Source: Mesotoga sp. UBA6090 (GTDB taxonomy: Bacteria > Thermotogota > Thermotogae > Petrotogales > Kosmotogaceae). From it: 32,624 nucleotides of DNA. Each line of letters starts with the position of its first letter. Position 1 is the stretch's first letter. Of this stretch, positions 21,476 to 28,928 are shown piece after piece. The stretch is from the NCBI RefSeq assembly GCF_002435945.1, contig NZ_DIXC01000005.1, positions 1 through 32,624 on the forward strand, in the 5' to 3' direction. Position numbers and translations under genes: made by a program. Under the pieces are notes generated by a model that had not been told where the DNA came from, searched no databases, and worked only from the letters and a program-made list of their open reading frames with translations.

Positions 21476-22009
21476 ATGTGCTCAGATACCGATGAACATA
21501 GTTCATGTTCTGAGAACCTTGAAGTTGTACCTAATGATGAACTTGAAAAGAGGAGAGTACTGTTTGAAATCTGCAAAGAAAACTACTACGATGAAAGGGG
21601 TAGAGCTACACGCCTAGATGCAAAGGGTTCCAGCTATTTGATATTCTACTCAATTTTGGCGAATGCAGGAGTAATGCTATTGGGCAAGCAACAGCCTCAA
21701 AGTCTCCTGATTATGCATGTTCATATTGCGTTCTTCACTTTAGTAATACTTGGTTTGATGTTTGCTTTTCTTTCCCTAAAAGTAAGATCAACGACTACTC
21801 CAGATGTATCTATTAAGACCACTGATGCCCTTGAGAAACAACCAACAAGAATTGTCCTAGAGAGTTTTGAGAGATTCTACTCCGAGGCAATTATCGATAA
21901 TGAGAATTCTAACAATAAGAAAGTTCGGTGTTTAGAACTGTCAAGCTATATTGGGATTGCCAGCATTATCACTTTTGCAATCCTCTTGTTGCTAATAATC
22001 AGCATTTGA
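21476..22009 (+). CDS. Three-TM protein resembling PycTM/SLATT effectors (177 aa)
   Basis: GGAGGG lies close upstream of ATG 21476; ATG 21464 is an alternative. A charged N-terminus with RGRATRLDAKG (residues 41-51) precedes two membrane segments (SYLIFYSILANAGVMLLG; LIMHVHIAFFTLVILGLMFA), then a cytoplasmic helix (IVLESFERFYSEAI) and a C-terminal segment (IGIASIITFAILLLLIISI). The R-A-x-x-L-D-x-K element just before paired TM helices, and the late third helix, recall the Pycsar effector PycTM (DUF5706) and SLATT proteins, which permeabilise the membrane when triggered by a nucleotide signal. No cyclase gene is seen next to it. Recognition is by layout only. Confidence 0.5.
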   Translation: MCSDTDEHSSCSENLEVVPNDELEKRRVLFEICKENYYDERGRATRLDAKGSSYLIFYSILANAGVMLLGKQQPQSLLIMHVHIAFFTLVILGLMFAFLSLKVRSTTTPDVSIKTTDALEKQPTRIVLESFERFYSEAIIDNENSNNKKVRCLELSSYIGIASIITFAILLLLIISI

Positions 22010-22026
22010 TCAGGAGGGAGATGAAT

Positions 22027-22188
22027 ATGATGGCTGAGGAAGAGAAGAATCCAAAAAATGAAAATAATCAGAAAGAACCTGAAAGACAAGTTTTCCCAAT
22101 CCCAAAGCGAAGAATCAAAGAGTCGAAAGATCCGGATGAACAGAAGCCTTTGTTTGAAGACAGCACGGATGAGAAGAGCAGTGATTAG
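22027..22188 (+). CDS. Small charged protein (53 aa)
   Basis: GGAGGG lies 8 nt before ATG 22027, immediately after the membrane-protein gene, so the two are an operon. The protein is almost entirely charged and polar (EEEKNPKNENNQKEPERQ, KRRIKESKDPDEQKP) and probably disordered. No family is recognised. It may bind or regulate the membrane protein. The good ribosome binding site and tight spacing argue that it is real. Confidence 0.5.
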   Translation: MMAEEEKNPKNENNQKEPERQVFPIPKRRIKESKDPDEQKPLFEDSTDEKSSD

Positions 22189-22538
22189 TAATAAGACCGA
22201 ACTGTGGAACTTGATTTGTCAAACACAAGAGGTCCGAGCTTCACTTAGTTCCTTTGATCGACTGAACTAACATGAAATTGATTAAACAGAAGCTAAGTAT
22301 TTGAGAGGGTTTCCAGGTTGCTTCGTTACTTCCGCATCGATTAGTCTTGTCGTTGGTGTTGAGTTATGACCGAGTTTCTTCAGTGGATTCGCAATATAGG
22401 GAGTTATTGCGGGCAATCATACACATTGACAGCAAGTTACCAAACTTGTAGCCCAGAAATGTCGTACATTAGTAGGTCCGAAGGAAACAAGAATACAAAG
22501 GCGCAACACTTTTGCTCTCTAAAGGGTGGTTTCCGCGA
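22189..22538. other. Gene-free stretch
   Basis: No coding sequence or repeat word recognised. TTGACA at 22426-22431 has only a poor -10 (TAGCCC) at 17 bp, so it is a weak promoter candidate for the zinc-ribbon gene. Confidence 0.4.
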
Positions 22539-22730
22539 TTGTTGAAAGGAAGTGATAACATACCGATTTATGTTCGACGCAAGGGAAAGGACACATGGCA
22601 CTGGTGTAAGAACTGCTCCAACTATCCCACTGGCACTGATGTTGAAGAATCCAGTAGCAAACCAACTACTGGAGAACTATGTAACGAGTGCAGAAGCAAA
22701 GAGAAGAACAACAACTGTAGCACTAAATAA
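22539..22730 (+). CDS. Small zinc-ribbon protein (63 aa)
   Basis: Two CxxC knuckles, WHWCKNCSNYP and GELCNECRSKE, with a basic N-terminus (VRRKGKDTW) between start and first knuckle. Small proteins with WHxCxNCSxxP and GELCNEC occur widely in bacteria; their role is not known to me. The start is uncertain: TTG 22539 follows AAAGGGTGG at good spacing, and the frame is open from TTG 22512. An 11-bp inverted repeat (22524-22534 and 22750-22760) brackets the gene. Confidence 0.65.
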   Translation: MLKGSDNIPIYVRRKGKDTWHWCKNCSNYPTGTDVEESSSKPTTGELCNECRSKEKNNNCSTK

Positions 22731-22854
22731 GTAGTAAATAAGACTCTTTGGAAACCACCCGCCCTTTTTCGGGAAAGCGTTTTCAGGACCTTTGGGACTC
22801 AATAATCCTTTCAGTATAGGGAATGACCTTTCGGGAATCCGGGGGAGGTACCGT

Positions 22855-23562
22855 ATGACTCTCTACACGTTTCTTGCTGTAATCATACTTCTGGCAATTG
22901 GCTTCGTAATTCTTTATGTTTTGAGCATCTATCTTAAGTATAGGAAGTCATCGTATAAGAATTCGAGCGGCAACTCCTTTCTGCAGATTCTGTTCGATAA
23001 GGGGAACTACGGTGAGTTTCTTATCTTTTCCAGGCTCGAGAAAATTGAGAGGCATCACCGACTATTGACGAATATCTATCTTCCAAAGTCAGACGGATCG
23101 ACTACTGAGATAGATATTCTGATGATAGCTGAAACCGGAATATATGTATTTGAATCGAAGAACTATAGCGGCTGGATCTTTCGCGATGAAAAGGGGAGAA
23201 CCTGGACTCAGGTCCTGGAGAACAAACAGAAGAATCACTTCTATAATCCAGTGTGGCAAAACAATGGCCACATAACGGCCCTGAAGCATGCGACGGGGCT
23301 GAGAAATCCAGAACTATACAAGTCATATATAGTCTTCAGTGAGCGTTGCACCTTGAAAAAAGTGAATGTCAATTTGCCAAATGTATTTGTTATGAAGAGA
23401 GACAGCCTATTGAGAAACGTGAAGCTTGACATGATGAGTTCTCCGAATGTATTTGATCCTGAACAAGTCGACAGGATCTACGTGAAGTTAATGGGGTTCA
23501 CTCACGCCGACAGTTACACGAGGAGTGCTCACATAGAAAATGTGAGGTCGAAGATATCGTGA
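22855..23562 (+). CDS. Membrane-anchored NERD-domain nuclease-like protein
   Basis: 235 aa; GGGGGAGGT precedes ATG 22855. Residues 3-28 are one transmembrane helix (FLAVIILLAIGFVILYVLSI). The NERD domain follows: KGNYGEFLIFSRLEKI, LLTNIYLP, then TEIDILMIAETGIYVFESKN with D87, E100 and K102 as the PD-(D/E)XK-type triad, and NPVWQNNGHITALKHATG. NERD proteins are presumed nucleases; most have unknown substrates. GTGA overlap with the next gene shows translational coupling to a secreted SNase-like protein. Confidence 0.8.
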   Translation: MTLYTFLAVIILLAIGFVILYVLSIYLKYRKSSYKNSSGNSFLQILFDKGNYGEFLIFSRLEKIERHHRLLTNIYLPKSDGSTTEIDILMIAETGIYVFESKNYSGWIFRDEKGRTWTQVLENKQKNHFYNPVWQNNGHITALKHATGLRNPELYKSYIVFSERCTLKKVNVNLPNVFVMKRDSLLRNVKLDMMSSPNVFDPEQVDRIYVKLMGFTHADSYTRSAHIENVRSKIS

Positions 23563-24524
23563 ATTCTACGGTCGCTTTTCACCTCCGGTTTGCAAAGGCT
23601 TTACTGATAGTGTTTACTTTAATGTTTGCATCTCTTGCGATTTCTCTTACTCCCATTGTTCTTGACATCTCGGGAGAAGAATTGGTTTACGCAAGGGAGT
23701 TTATCGATCTAAGCGCCTCCTTTAGAGAAATGGAAGAAGGGCAAGTAGAAAGAATAGATGACGCCGCTCATATGGATGTTGCAATTGGGAGGTTTTTTCC
23801 CAAGGTGAGACTGATTGGAGTAAGACTTCCAAGAGAAGAACCACCCTTCATTCCTTATTTGGAGAGAGCAAACACACTAATGGGAAATGTGCTTCTAGAT
23901 AGCGATGTCTTCATTTCATACGTTGCTTTCAGATACGATTCTGATTCTAATTATCTGTCCTATCTGTGGTTTCCTTATGAACTTGAAGGTACGGAGGTTT
24001 TGATATCTGCTAATCTCCTTCTGGTTATGAATGGACTCTGTGATTACGTTCCTGAAACTAACGTCAAAGGAAAGCTTTATGAATACATGGAACAGGCTAA
24101 GCATAACGCGAAGAGCAACCGGATCGGAATTTGGAGCGAGGATGAGAACCCTGAAACCTCTCTCGAGGCAAGAATCCACACTAGTGAAAAGAAAACTTCC
24201 AACAGAACTCTTTCGATTACAGTTACAGGAGACTTCGATACAGCTTACAGCGGTTATATTGACATTCAGAGGTCGTACCCAAACACGAAGATCAGACAGG
24301 AGATCAGGGGAACAATCCCCCATGTACATGTTATCGAGCTGGATGAATCATGGGACAATCAATACTTCTCGCTCACTGCGAGCATTGTGCCAAAGACAAA
24401 GAACAAAGATTTGACGGCTACCGTTCGATTCAACAACGAAGTTCTCACATCTGGGTCAATCGGGCCCTATACAGGAGGCAGAGTCTTTATATATCTTATG
24501 CTGGTCAAGTATTCACTTGACTGA
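23559..24524 (+). CDS. Secreted or anchored protein with SNase-like domain
   Basis: 321 aa from GTG 23559. Residues 10-32 are a signal or anchor helix (FAKALLIVFTLMFASLAISL). Residues about 80-200 follow the thermonuclease pattern: KVRLIGVRLP (SNase: VRLIGIDAP), YLWFPYELEGTEVLISANLL, then LMNG-like GLCDYV and AKHNAKSNRIGIW (SNase: A-x-x-x-GxGIW). The arginines and acidic residues of the nuclease site are not clearly all kept. The C-terminal third is a beta-rich domain of unknown type. Paired with the NERD gene by a 4-bp overlap; both would act at the membrane. Confidence 0.6.
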   Translation: MNSTVAFHLRFAKALLIVFTLMFASLAISLTPIVLDISGEELVYAREFIDLSASFREMEEGQVERIDDAAHMDVAIGRFFPKVRLIGVRLPREEPPFIPYLERANTLMGNVLLDSDVFISYVAFRYDSDSNYLSYLWFPYELEGTEVLISANLLLVMNGLCDYVPETNVKGKLYEYMEQAKHNAKSNRIGIWSEDENPETSLEARIHTSEKKTSNRTLSITVTGDFDTAYSGYIDIQRSYPNTKIRQEIRGTIPHVHVIELDESWDNQYFSLTASIVPKTKNKDLTATVRFNNEVLTSGSIGPYTGGRVFIYLMLVKYSLD

Positions 24525-24788
24525 CGCGGCTCGTTCCTTCTTGGTTTTGCTGCCATATCGTTCCGGGAAGCATTATTGAAGTCTCTCATGCGACTTCGAA
24601 CACAGTAGCAGAACCTTGTAGAATAACAAGCGAAAACTCTTAGGGCGGGTAAGGTCCACTTATCACTACAAAAAGCATATCTGATTCACTTCGTCTTTGT
24701 TCAGTCAAACTACAAATTTTATCTTCAGGAGCCTCTGCTCCTAATGCTTATCCATCTTGAGACCTTAGGCCTTGTGATACAACGACTC
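24525..24788. other. Convergent spacer without recognised features
   Basis: 264 bp between convergent genes. No gene, no clear terminator, no repeat word. Confidence 0.4.
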
Positions 24789-25550
24789 CTACTTAATTCG
24801 CACATAGATATCTTCGAGTTTGAAAGCATGACAGCCTTGCTGATTATACTTTCTCTCTATGTCTCCTTTCCAGTAGAGATACCAGCATCTATCAACAGGG
24901 AGTCTCGTTTCGGAGTCCAAAGGATGGGAAAGGTTACTGCTAACTTCTTTTTCTAGATTCGAAAGTTCATTGCATAGTTCCTTTTCATAGCCTTCACCAC
25001 CACCAACAGGTTTGTCAACAGTTAAAAGAACGTAGTGGTCATGCAAGTTTTCGCCAGCTTTCTTAAGACGATTTGGTAAGTCCTTTCGGAGAACACCGTG
25101 ATCCCGAATTTTCACCTTTGCATCTCTTAAAGAATTGTCGTCTGAGAGGGTGCTCCCCATTAACACCTTGCTCCCGTCACGTATCTTAATACCTTTGTTT
25201 ACTGCGAGCTGAAACAAGTGAAAGCGCCACATTTGCCTGAGAGATCTTTTCAAAGCTGCAGAGCGTGTCTTGCAGTTGATTGTGGTTTCGACTTCAACCC
25301 AGAATACGAGCCCGTCAGCGAGTATGAGTGCATCAGGCTCACCAAAACCAATTCCTCTGCCAAAATTTGGGAACAACCATACTTCCACATTTTCAAAGCT
25401 CTTCTTTTCAGTCCTTCTGCCTGTTCCAAAAGCTTTCAAATTATTCAGAAACAGTTCTTCAATTCCTTTTGGGCATTGCGACAGTGCTTGGAAAAGCAGA
25501 AAAGTAGCAGAGTTTTCTCCGTACATGCGAAGCGAAGTGACTCCAGCCAT
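24789..25550 (-). CDS. Putative PD-(D/E)XK-fold protein, unknown function (253 aa)
   Basis: AAGGAGGAGG precedes ATG 25550. Residues 56-92 contain VEVWLFPNFGRGIGFGEPDA and LVFWVEVETT. E71-P-D73, about 12 residues, then E86-V-E88 is the arrangement of PD-(D/E)XK nucleases, with E88 where lysine is usual. A helix with basic residues (RSAALKRSLRQMWRFHLF) follows as in that fold. The C-terminal half is charged with no recognised domain. No methylase or partner lies beside it. Transcribed towards the NERD/SNase pair. Confidence 0.5.
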   Translation of the reverse strand: MAGVTSLRMYGENSATFLLFQALSQCPKGIEELFLNNLKAFGTGRRTEKKSFENVEVWLFPNFGRGIGFGEPDALILADGLVFWVEVETTINCKTRSAALKRSLRQMWRFHLFQLAVNKGIKIRDGSKVLMGSTLSDDNSLRDAKVKIRDHGVLRKDLPNRLKKAGENLHDHYVLLTVDKPVGGGEGYEKELCNELSNLEKEVSSNLSHPLDSETRLPVDRCWYLYWKGDIERKYNQQGCHAFKLEDIYVRIK

Positions 25551-25891
25551 TTCATCCTCCTCCTTGATTCAATACTAGAAATCGCTTTCAAGAGTTTGCA
25601 ATATAGTCCAGCAAGTAATAGCAGTCCTCCGAATAGTATATCCCCAACAGAGATGATAATCACAAATTTATTATTGTATGAGTCTTCATTATTTATTTCA
25701 CAGTAACGTAGTAGAAGCTAGATACCTTGGGGACTCCGTTATTTACATTAGTTTAATATTGTTCTTTATTCAACTAGAACTCGTTTGCTGTTAGCGGTTC
25801 TCCGTTCTCCGACAAAACGACGAAGCCGGGCCTATACTGTCAGAGAAAGGATTAATAGGTGAGGAATACAGAGAATGGGCCAAATGTCTTT

Positions 25892-25900
25892 TGCTATAAT
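25892..25900 (+). promoter_or_regulatory. Extended -10 promoter of RAYT copy 1
   Basis: TGCTATAAT is a perfect extended -10. No -35 match is seen. The same element is at 28821-28829 before copy 2. Confidence 0.55.
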
Positions 25901-25936
25901 CTGAAGTGAAGCTTGACGTGATGCGAAAATGGGTAA

Positions 25937-25970
25937 AGACATTAGAAGACTTGTCAGTCCCCTTTTTTGC
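25937..25970. repeat. 34-bp RAYT-leader box, copy 1
   Basis: AGACATTAGAAGACTTGTCA and 14 more bases ending CCTTTTTTGC. Identical copies are at 27595-27628 (without a gene) and 28866-28899. Part of it (GTCAGTCCCC) may be what the transposase recognises. Confidence 0.75.
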
Positions 25971-25999
25971 GAACATTTCTGCAGTTAGAGGTGATGATG

Positions 26000-26693
26000 A
26001 TGCCGAGGGCTGCTCGGGTTGTATTCGAAGGTGTTGTTCATCACATTACTCAGAGAGGCAATTACAGGCAGAACATATTTGAGGATTCTGCCGACAGGAA
26101 GAAGTACATCGAGTTCGTCGGCGAGTATTCTACAAAGTATCAGATGAAGATCTACGCTTACTGTCTTATGACCAATCATGTTCATTTCTTAGCGGCTCCC
26201 CTAAGAAGAGACTCCCTGGCAACGACTTTCAAGTACCCTAATATGAGGTACTCCAGCTATTTCAATAAGAAGAACCGGAGATCGGGTCATCTGACAGGAA
26301 AGGTTCTATTCCTGTCCGCTGCATCATGATCACGCTCTTGAAGCTTTGAGGTATGTTGAGAGAAATCCTGTTCGTGCGAAGATGGTTCGGTTTCCCTGGG
26401 AGTATGAATGGTCGAGCGCGAGAGAACATGTGGGATTTATTGAGGAGGCAGGAATTCGCAGTGAAGATGAGGGCAATGAATCTGAGCACAGAACTCCGGG
26501 ATTAGTTAGTGACCGATCTATTACCCAGAGTTCTTCATTTCATGGAGCGGGAAAGGTGTCTGAGAAAGATACTTCACCTACTCGGACCTCCAGATCATCT
26601 TCTAGGATTATAAAGCTTTCTCCGCTGCAGGAACTCGATCTTAACTGGAATCCCGAAGGCTGGAGAGAATTTCTGGGTTTTCCCGATGAACTA
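26000..26693 (+). pseudogene. RAYT (Y1/HuH) transposase, copy 1, frameshifted and truncated
   Basis: Same start (MPRAARVVFEGVVHHITQRG) and HuH motif (MTNHVHFL) as the intact copy at 28929. Near 26291 the sequence reads CATCTGACAGGAAAGG where the intact copy has CATCTCTGGCAGGGAAGG. Two bases are missing and the LWQGR motif is destroyed. The other frame continues (RYVERNPVRAKMVRFPWEYE) to GFPDEL, where homology stops and another repeat end (GGAGTTTTTCGGGACAGACT) begins at 26694. Not functional as one protein. Confidence 0.85.
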
Positions 26694-26766
26694 GGAGTTT
26701 TTCGGGACAGACTCCATTATTTACATCCGTGTAATATAGTTCTTTGTTCAATTGGAACAGGTCCGC
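26694..26766. repeat. Repeat end inserted in RAYT copy 1
   Basis: Begins GGAGTTTTTCGGGACAGACT like the 180-bp repeat, then continues ATTATTTACATCCGTGTAAT and GTTCTTTGTTCAATTGGAAC, as in the left ends at 25731 and 28646. Confidence 0.7.
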
Positions 26767-26864
26767 CGTGAACGGTCCACCGTCCAAAGATCCGCGCTGG
26801 TCGCTTGCCAGGAGACGCTGATCGCTTGAAGGTTCGCTTGCGGCTTTTTCGAGGACTCCATTAT

Positions 26865-27145
26865 TTACAGGCTGGCGATTCCATGCCCTGCAAGGATTTT
26901 TGTAGTCATCCGCACATAGTCTCGCCCGTACCGCCAACTATTAGATCGTTCATTTGACGGACAGGTCCATAGAGAAGCATAACCACCGGTATATTCTCAG
27001 ACTCTGTTTCCGGCTGCGTAATAATCCCGCGGATCAAACCGTCTTCACTCATCAACGAGACTTCTCTCTCCACAACGGAGTATTGAGTAGTACCGATAAG
27101 CTGCCCAAAAATCAGAACTTAAGAGAAAATTACTATTAGGAGCAT
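26865..27145 (-). pseudogene. N-terminal fragment of a secreted alpha/beta hydrolase
   Basis: On the minus strand from ATG 27145: a signal-peptide start (MLLIVIFS) broken by TAA, then LIFGQLIGTTQYSVVEREVS, LMSEDGLIRGIITQPETESE and NIPVVMLLYGPV in one frame. A shift near 26910 gives MTTKILAGHGIASL, the usual next element of this fold. Sequence ends where GGACTCCATTATTTA repeat begins. There are thus at least three lesions: stop, frameshift and truncation. It resembles S9/dienelactone-type hydrolases with an N-terminal V-x-R-E-V strand. Confidence 0.6.
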
Positions 27146-27227
27146 TAACGGACCCCTGATCGCTTTCGGAAGAATCGCCTCGTTTCCGCTTAACTGGGGT
27201 ACATCAGAAGACCTTTCGGGACCAATT

Positions 27228-27402
27228 TTTTCGGGACAGACTCCATTATTAACATTACAGTAACGTGGCACTTCGTTCGAGAGCCAGAAGCTTTTGGTCC
27301 TATAGTAACTCCGTTTTTGACACTACAGTAATTTACGCGGCGATTGTTATTCGCATAAGTCCATTGCCCTGAAAGCGTTATAGAGCCAGTGAAGATTGTG
27401 AG
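27228..27402. repeat. Dispersed 180-bp repeat, copy B
   Basis: Near-identical to 21131-21310 (differences are single bases such as ATG/ATA and CTT/GTT when read on the minus strand). Begins TTTTTCGGGACAGACTCCAT. Confidence 0.8.
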
Positions 27403-27409
27403 TGTGTCG

Positions 27410-27587
27410 CTAGGTTCTTAGCTGGATTTCCAAGAAGGTTGGACGTTTTTGAATCTTAAGCTTCGAAAGGATTTCACGCTGTCTGACCGTTAGTTCTGTG
27501 CTCTTCTGTACTTCGTTTTCATTGAAAGAAGAATGACAGAGCTGCATTCTCTTCAGTTTGTTTCTTACCTTGCTCCAATTTTGCCAT
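27410..27587 (-). pseudogene. Possible fragment of a helix-turn-helix-bearing protein
   Basis: Minus-strand ATG 27587 starts MAKLEQGKKQTEENAALSFF. A neighbouring frame then gives ELTVRQREILSKLKIQKRPT and FLEIQLRT before a stop. ELTVRQREILSKL looks like the first helices of a winged-helix domain. It abuts the 180-bp repeat on one side and the 34-bp RAYT box on the other. A weak call. Confidence 0.3.
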
Positions 27588-27594
27588 GCAAATA

Positions 27595-27628
27595 AGACAT
27601 TAGAAGACTTGTCAGTCCCCTTTTTTGC
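27595..27628. repeat. 34-bp RAYT-leader box, orphan copy
   Basis: Same 34 bases as the boxes before both RAYT genes, but with no transposase behind it. It is followed at 27658 by GGGACTCCATTTTTCAC, a variant of the left-end motif. Confidence 0.75.
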
Positions 27629-27826
27629 TGGTAGTTAGAAGAACTGTTTCGAAGAATTGGGACTCCATTTTTCACTATTTCGGTTGCTACAGCACTTAAT
27701 GGAATTTCAAATCGGTTTAATGCTGCTTGTTGGTTGTTCGTCCGCGGGACTGACTAATAACTTATTGCACTCAGAATTACTGTTTCAGTACCTTGAGATG
27801 CTAGAATTCTTAGGAGGTTGACTATT

Positions 27827-28633
27827 GTGGACAGAAAAACAAAAGAAATCGTGTCGCGACTTTTTGGAAATTGCACTAAAGACCTATTGCGTCTATATAA
27901 TACTTCTGCTCTATTCTTGAATGCTATTGATCTTACGAGGAATAGATATGATTCTGTTCGAGTTGATAGCTTTCTCTCAACAGTAGGGAATCTAGACAGC
28001 AGTTTCATGAGTTTTGTCGATTCCTTTTCAAATAGCTGTTTCACATTTACACGTTCTCAACTACTGGATTTCTATTCAGTCAATGCTGTTCATGAAGTCG
28101 CTAAGAATTTTGTCATCAAGAGTGTTGCTATTATGGATACCTACTTAGAAGAGCTGTTCGTCAATCTGCTGAATCTGCATGAAAAGGGTATAACCGAAAA
28201 GCAAGTAGCTGGTAGGGTTCATTTTGCTTTCGGAATTGAAGGTTCGCTCCGAAAGTTTCTCTTAGATTTAGGTATGGACAAACCGCAGGATTACTCATCA
28301 TCACCTGAAATGGTATTTGATAGATACGAAGAAATCAGGCTGATTCGCCACTGTTTGTCTCACAAGAACGGTGTAGTTGATGAGGAGATTCGCAGGAAGT
28401 TAGACGTTTTCAAAGATAGACTGCCGGAAGACCTGAAAGAGTTTTCAATAGCTTCGTCGTACATAGTGAAAGACTCGAAAGTGTATCTTGATCATAGTAC
28501 ACTCTATATATTTCGCAAATGGTATCTTGATGCGATTGTCTATTTCGTTCTTGCTTTCAAAATCGATCTAGGTGAATTCACAACGAAAGATTTGTTGCCT
28601 TGGTCTACATCTTTCATTGGGACAAGTGAATAA
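27827..28633 (+). CDS. Putative HEPN-domain protein (268 aa)
   Basis: GTG 27827 lies 9 nt after AGGAGG; TTG 27818 overlaps that site. The protein is mainly helical. Residues 165-190 read DRYEEIRLIRHCLSHKNGVV: R174-x4-H179 is the R-x4-6-H motif of HEPN ribonucleases, preceded by a helix (IRLIR) and followed by N-G, as in many HEPN proteins. An earlier helix VAKNFVIKSVAIMDTYLEEL is typical of the large RiboL-PSP/MAE-type HEPN proteins that start with assembly helices. No nucleotidyltransferase antitoxin is adjacent. It stands alone between two RAYT elements. Role: RNA cleavage in defence is an inference. Confidence 0.55.
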   Translation: MDRKTKEIVSRLFGNCTKDLLRLYNTSALFLNAIDLTRNRYDSVRVDSFLSTVGNLDSSFMSFVDSFSNSCFTFTRSQLLDFYSVNAVHEVAKNFVIKSVAIMDTYLEELFVNLLNLHEKGITEKQVAGRVHFAFGIEGSLRKFLLDLGMDKPQDYSSSPEMVFDRYEEIRLIRHCLSHKNGVVDEEIRRKLDVFKDRLPEDLKEFSIASSYIVKDSKVYLDHSTLYIFRKWYLDAIVYFVLAFKIDLGEFTTKDLLPWSTSFIGTSE

Positions 28634-28928
28634 TAATCAGGGACCTTTAGGAACTCCATTATTTACATTATCGAAACGGAGATCTTCATTCAATAGGAGG
28701 AACATGCTGGCAATGATTCTCCGTTCTCTTAGAAGAGAAAAAAGAGCATAAGAGCCGGATCTAGGCTGTCAGAGAAACGATGGATAGGTGAAGAATACAG
28801 AGAATGGGCCAAATGTCTTTTGCTATAATCTGAAGTGAAGCTTGACGTGATGCAAAAATGGGTACAGACATTAGAAGACTTGTCAGTCCCCTTTTTTGCG
28901 AACATTTCTGCAGTTAGAGGTGATGATG
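28634..28928. repeat. Left end region of RAYT element 2
   Basis: GGAACTCCATTATTTACATT near 28650 starts the unit; ATTCTCCGTTCTC follows. From 28794 on it matches RAYT element 1 almost exactly, including the extended -10 promoter (28821-28829) and the 34-bp box (28866-28899). Confidence 0.7.

Larger units (their letters stand above)
25551..25999. repeat. Left end region of RAYT element 1
   Basis: GGGGACTCCGTTATTTACAT near 25730 starts a segment shared in outline with 28646 onward and 26694 onward. GCGGTTCTCCGTTCTCCG is at 25794. From 25865 to the gene start the sequence is almost identical to 28794-28928. It contains an extended -10 promoter (TGC-TATAAT, 25892-25900) and the 34-bp box at 25937-25970. 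Confidence 0.7.

Noticed and set aside
27754..28044. Minus-strand frame opposite the HEPN gene
   Set aside because: Shadow frame with no start signal; the plus-strand gene has a good ribosome binding site and a motif.
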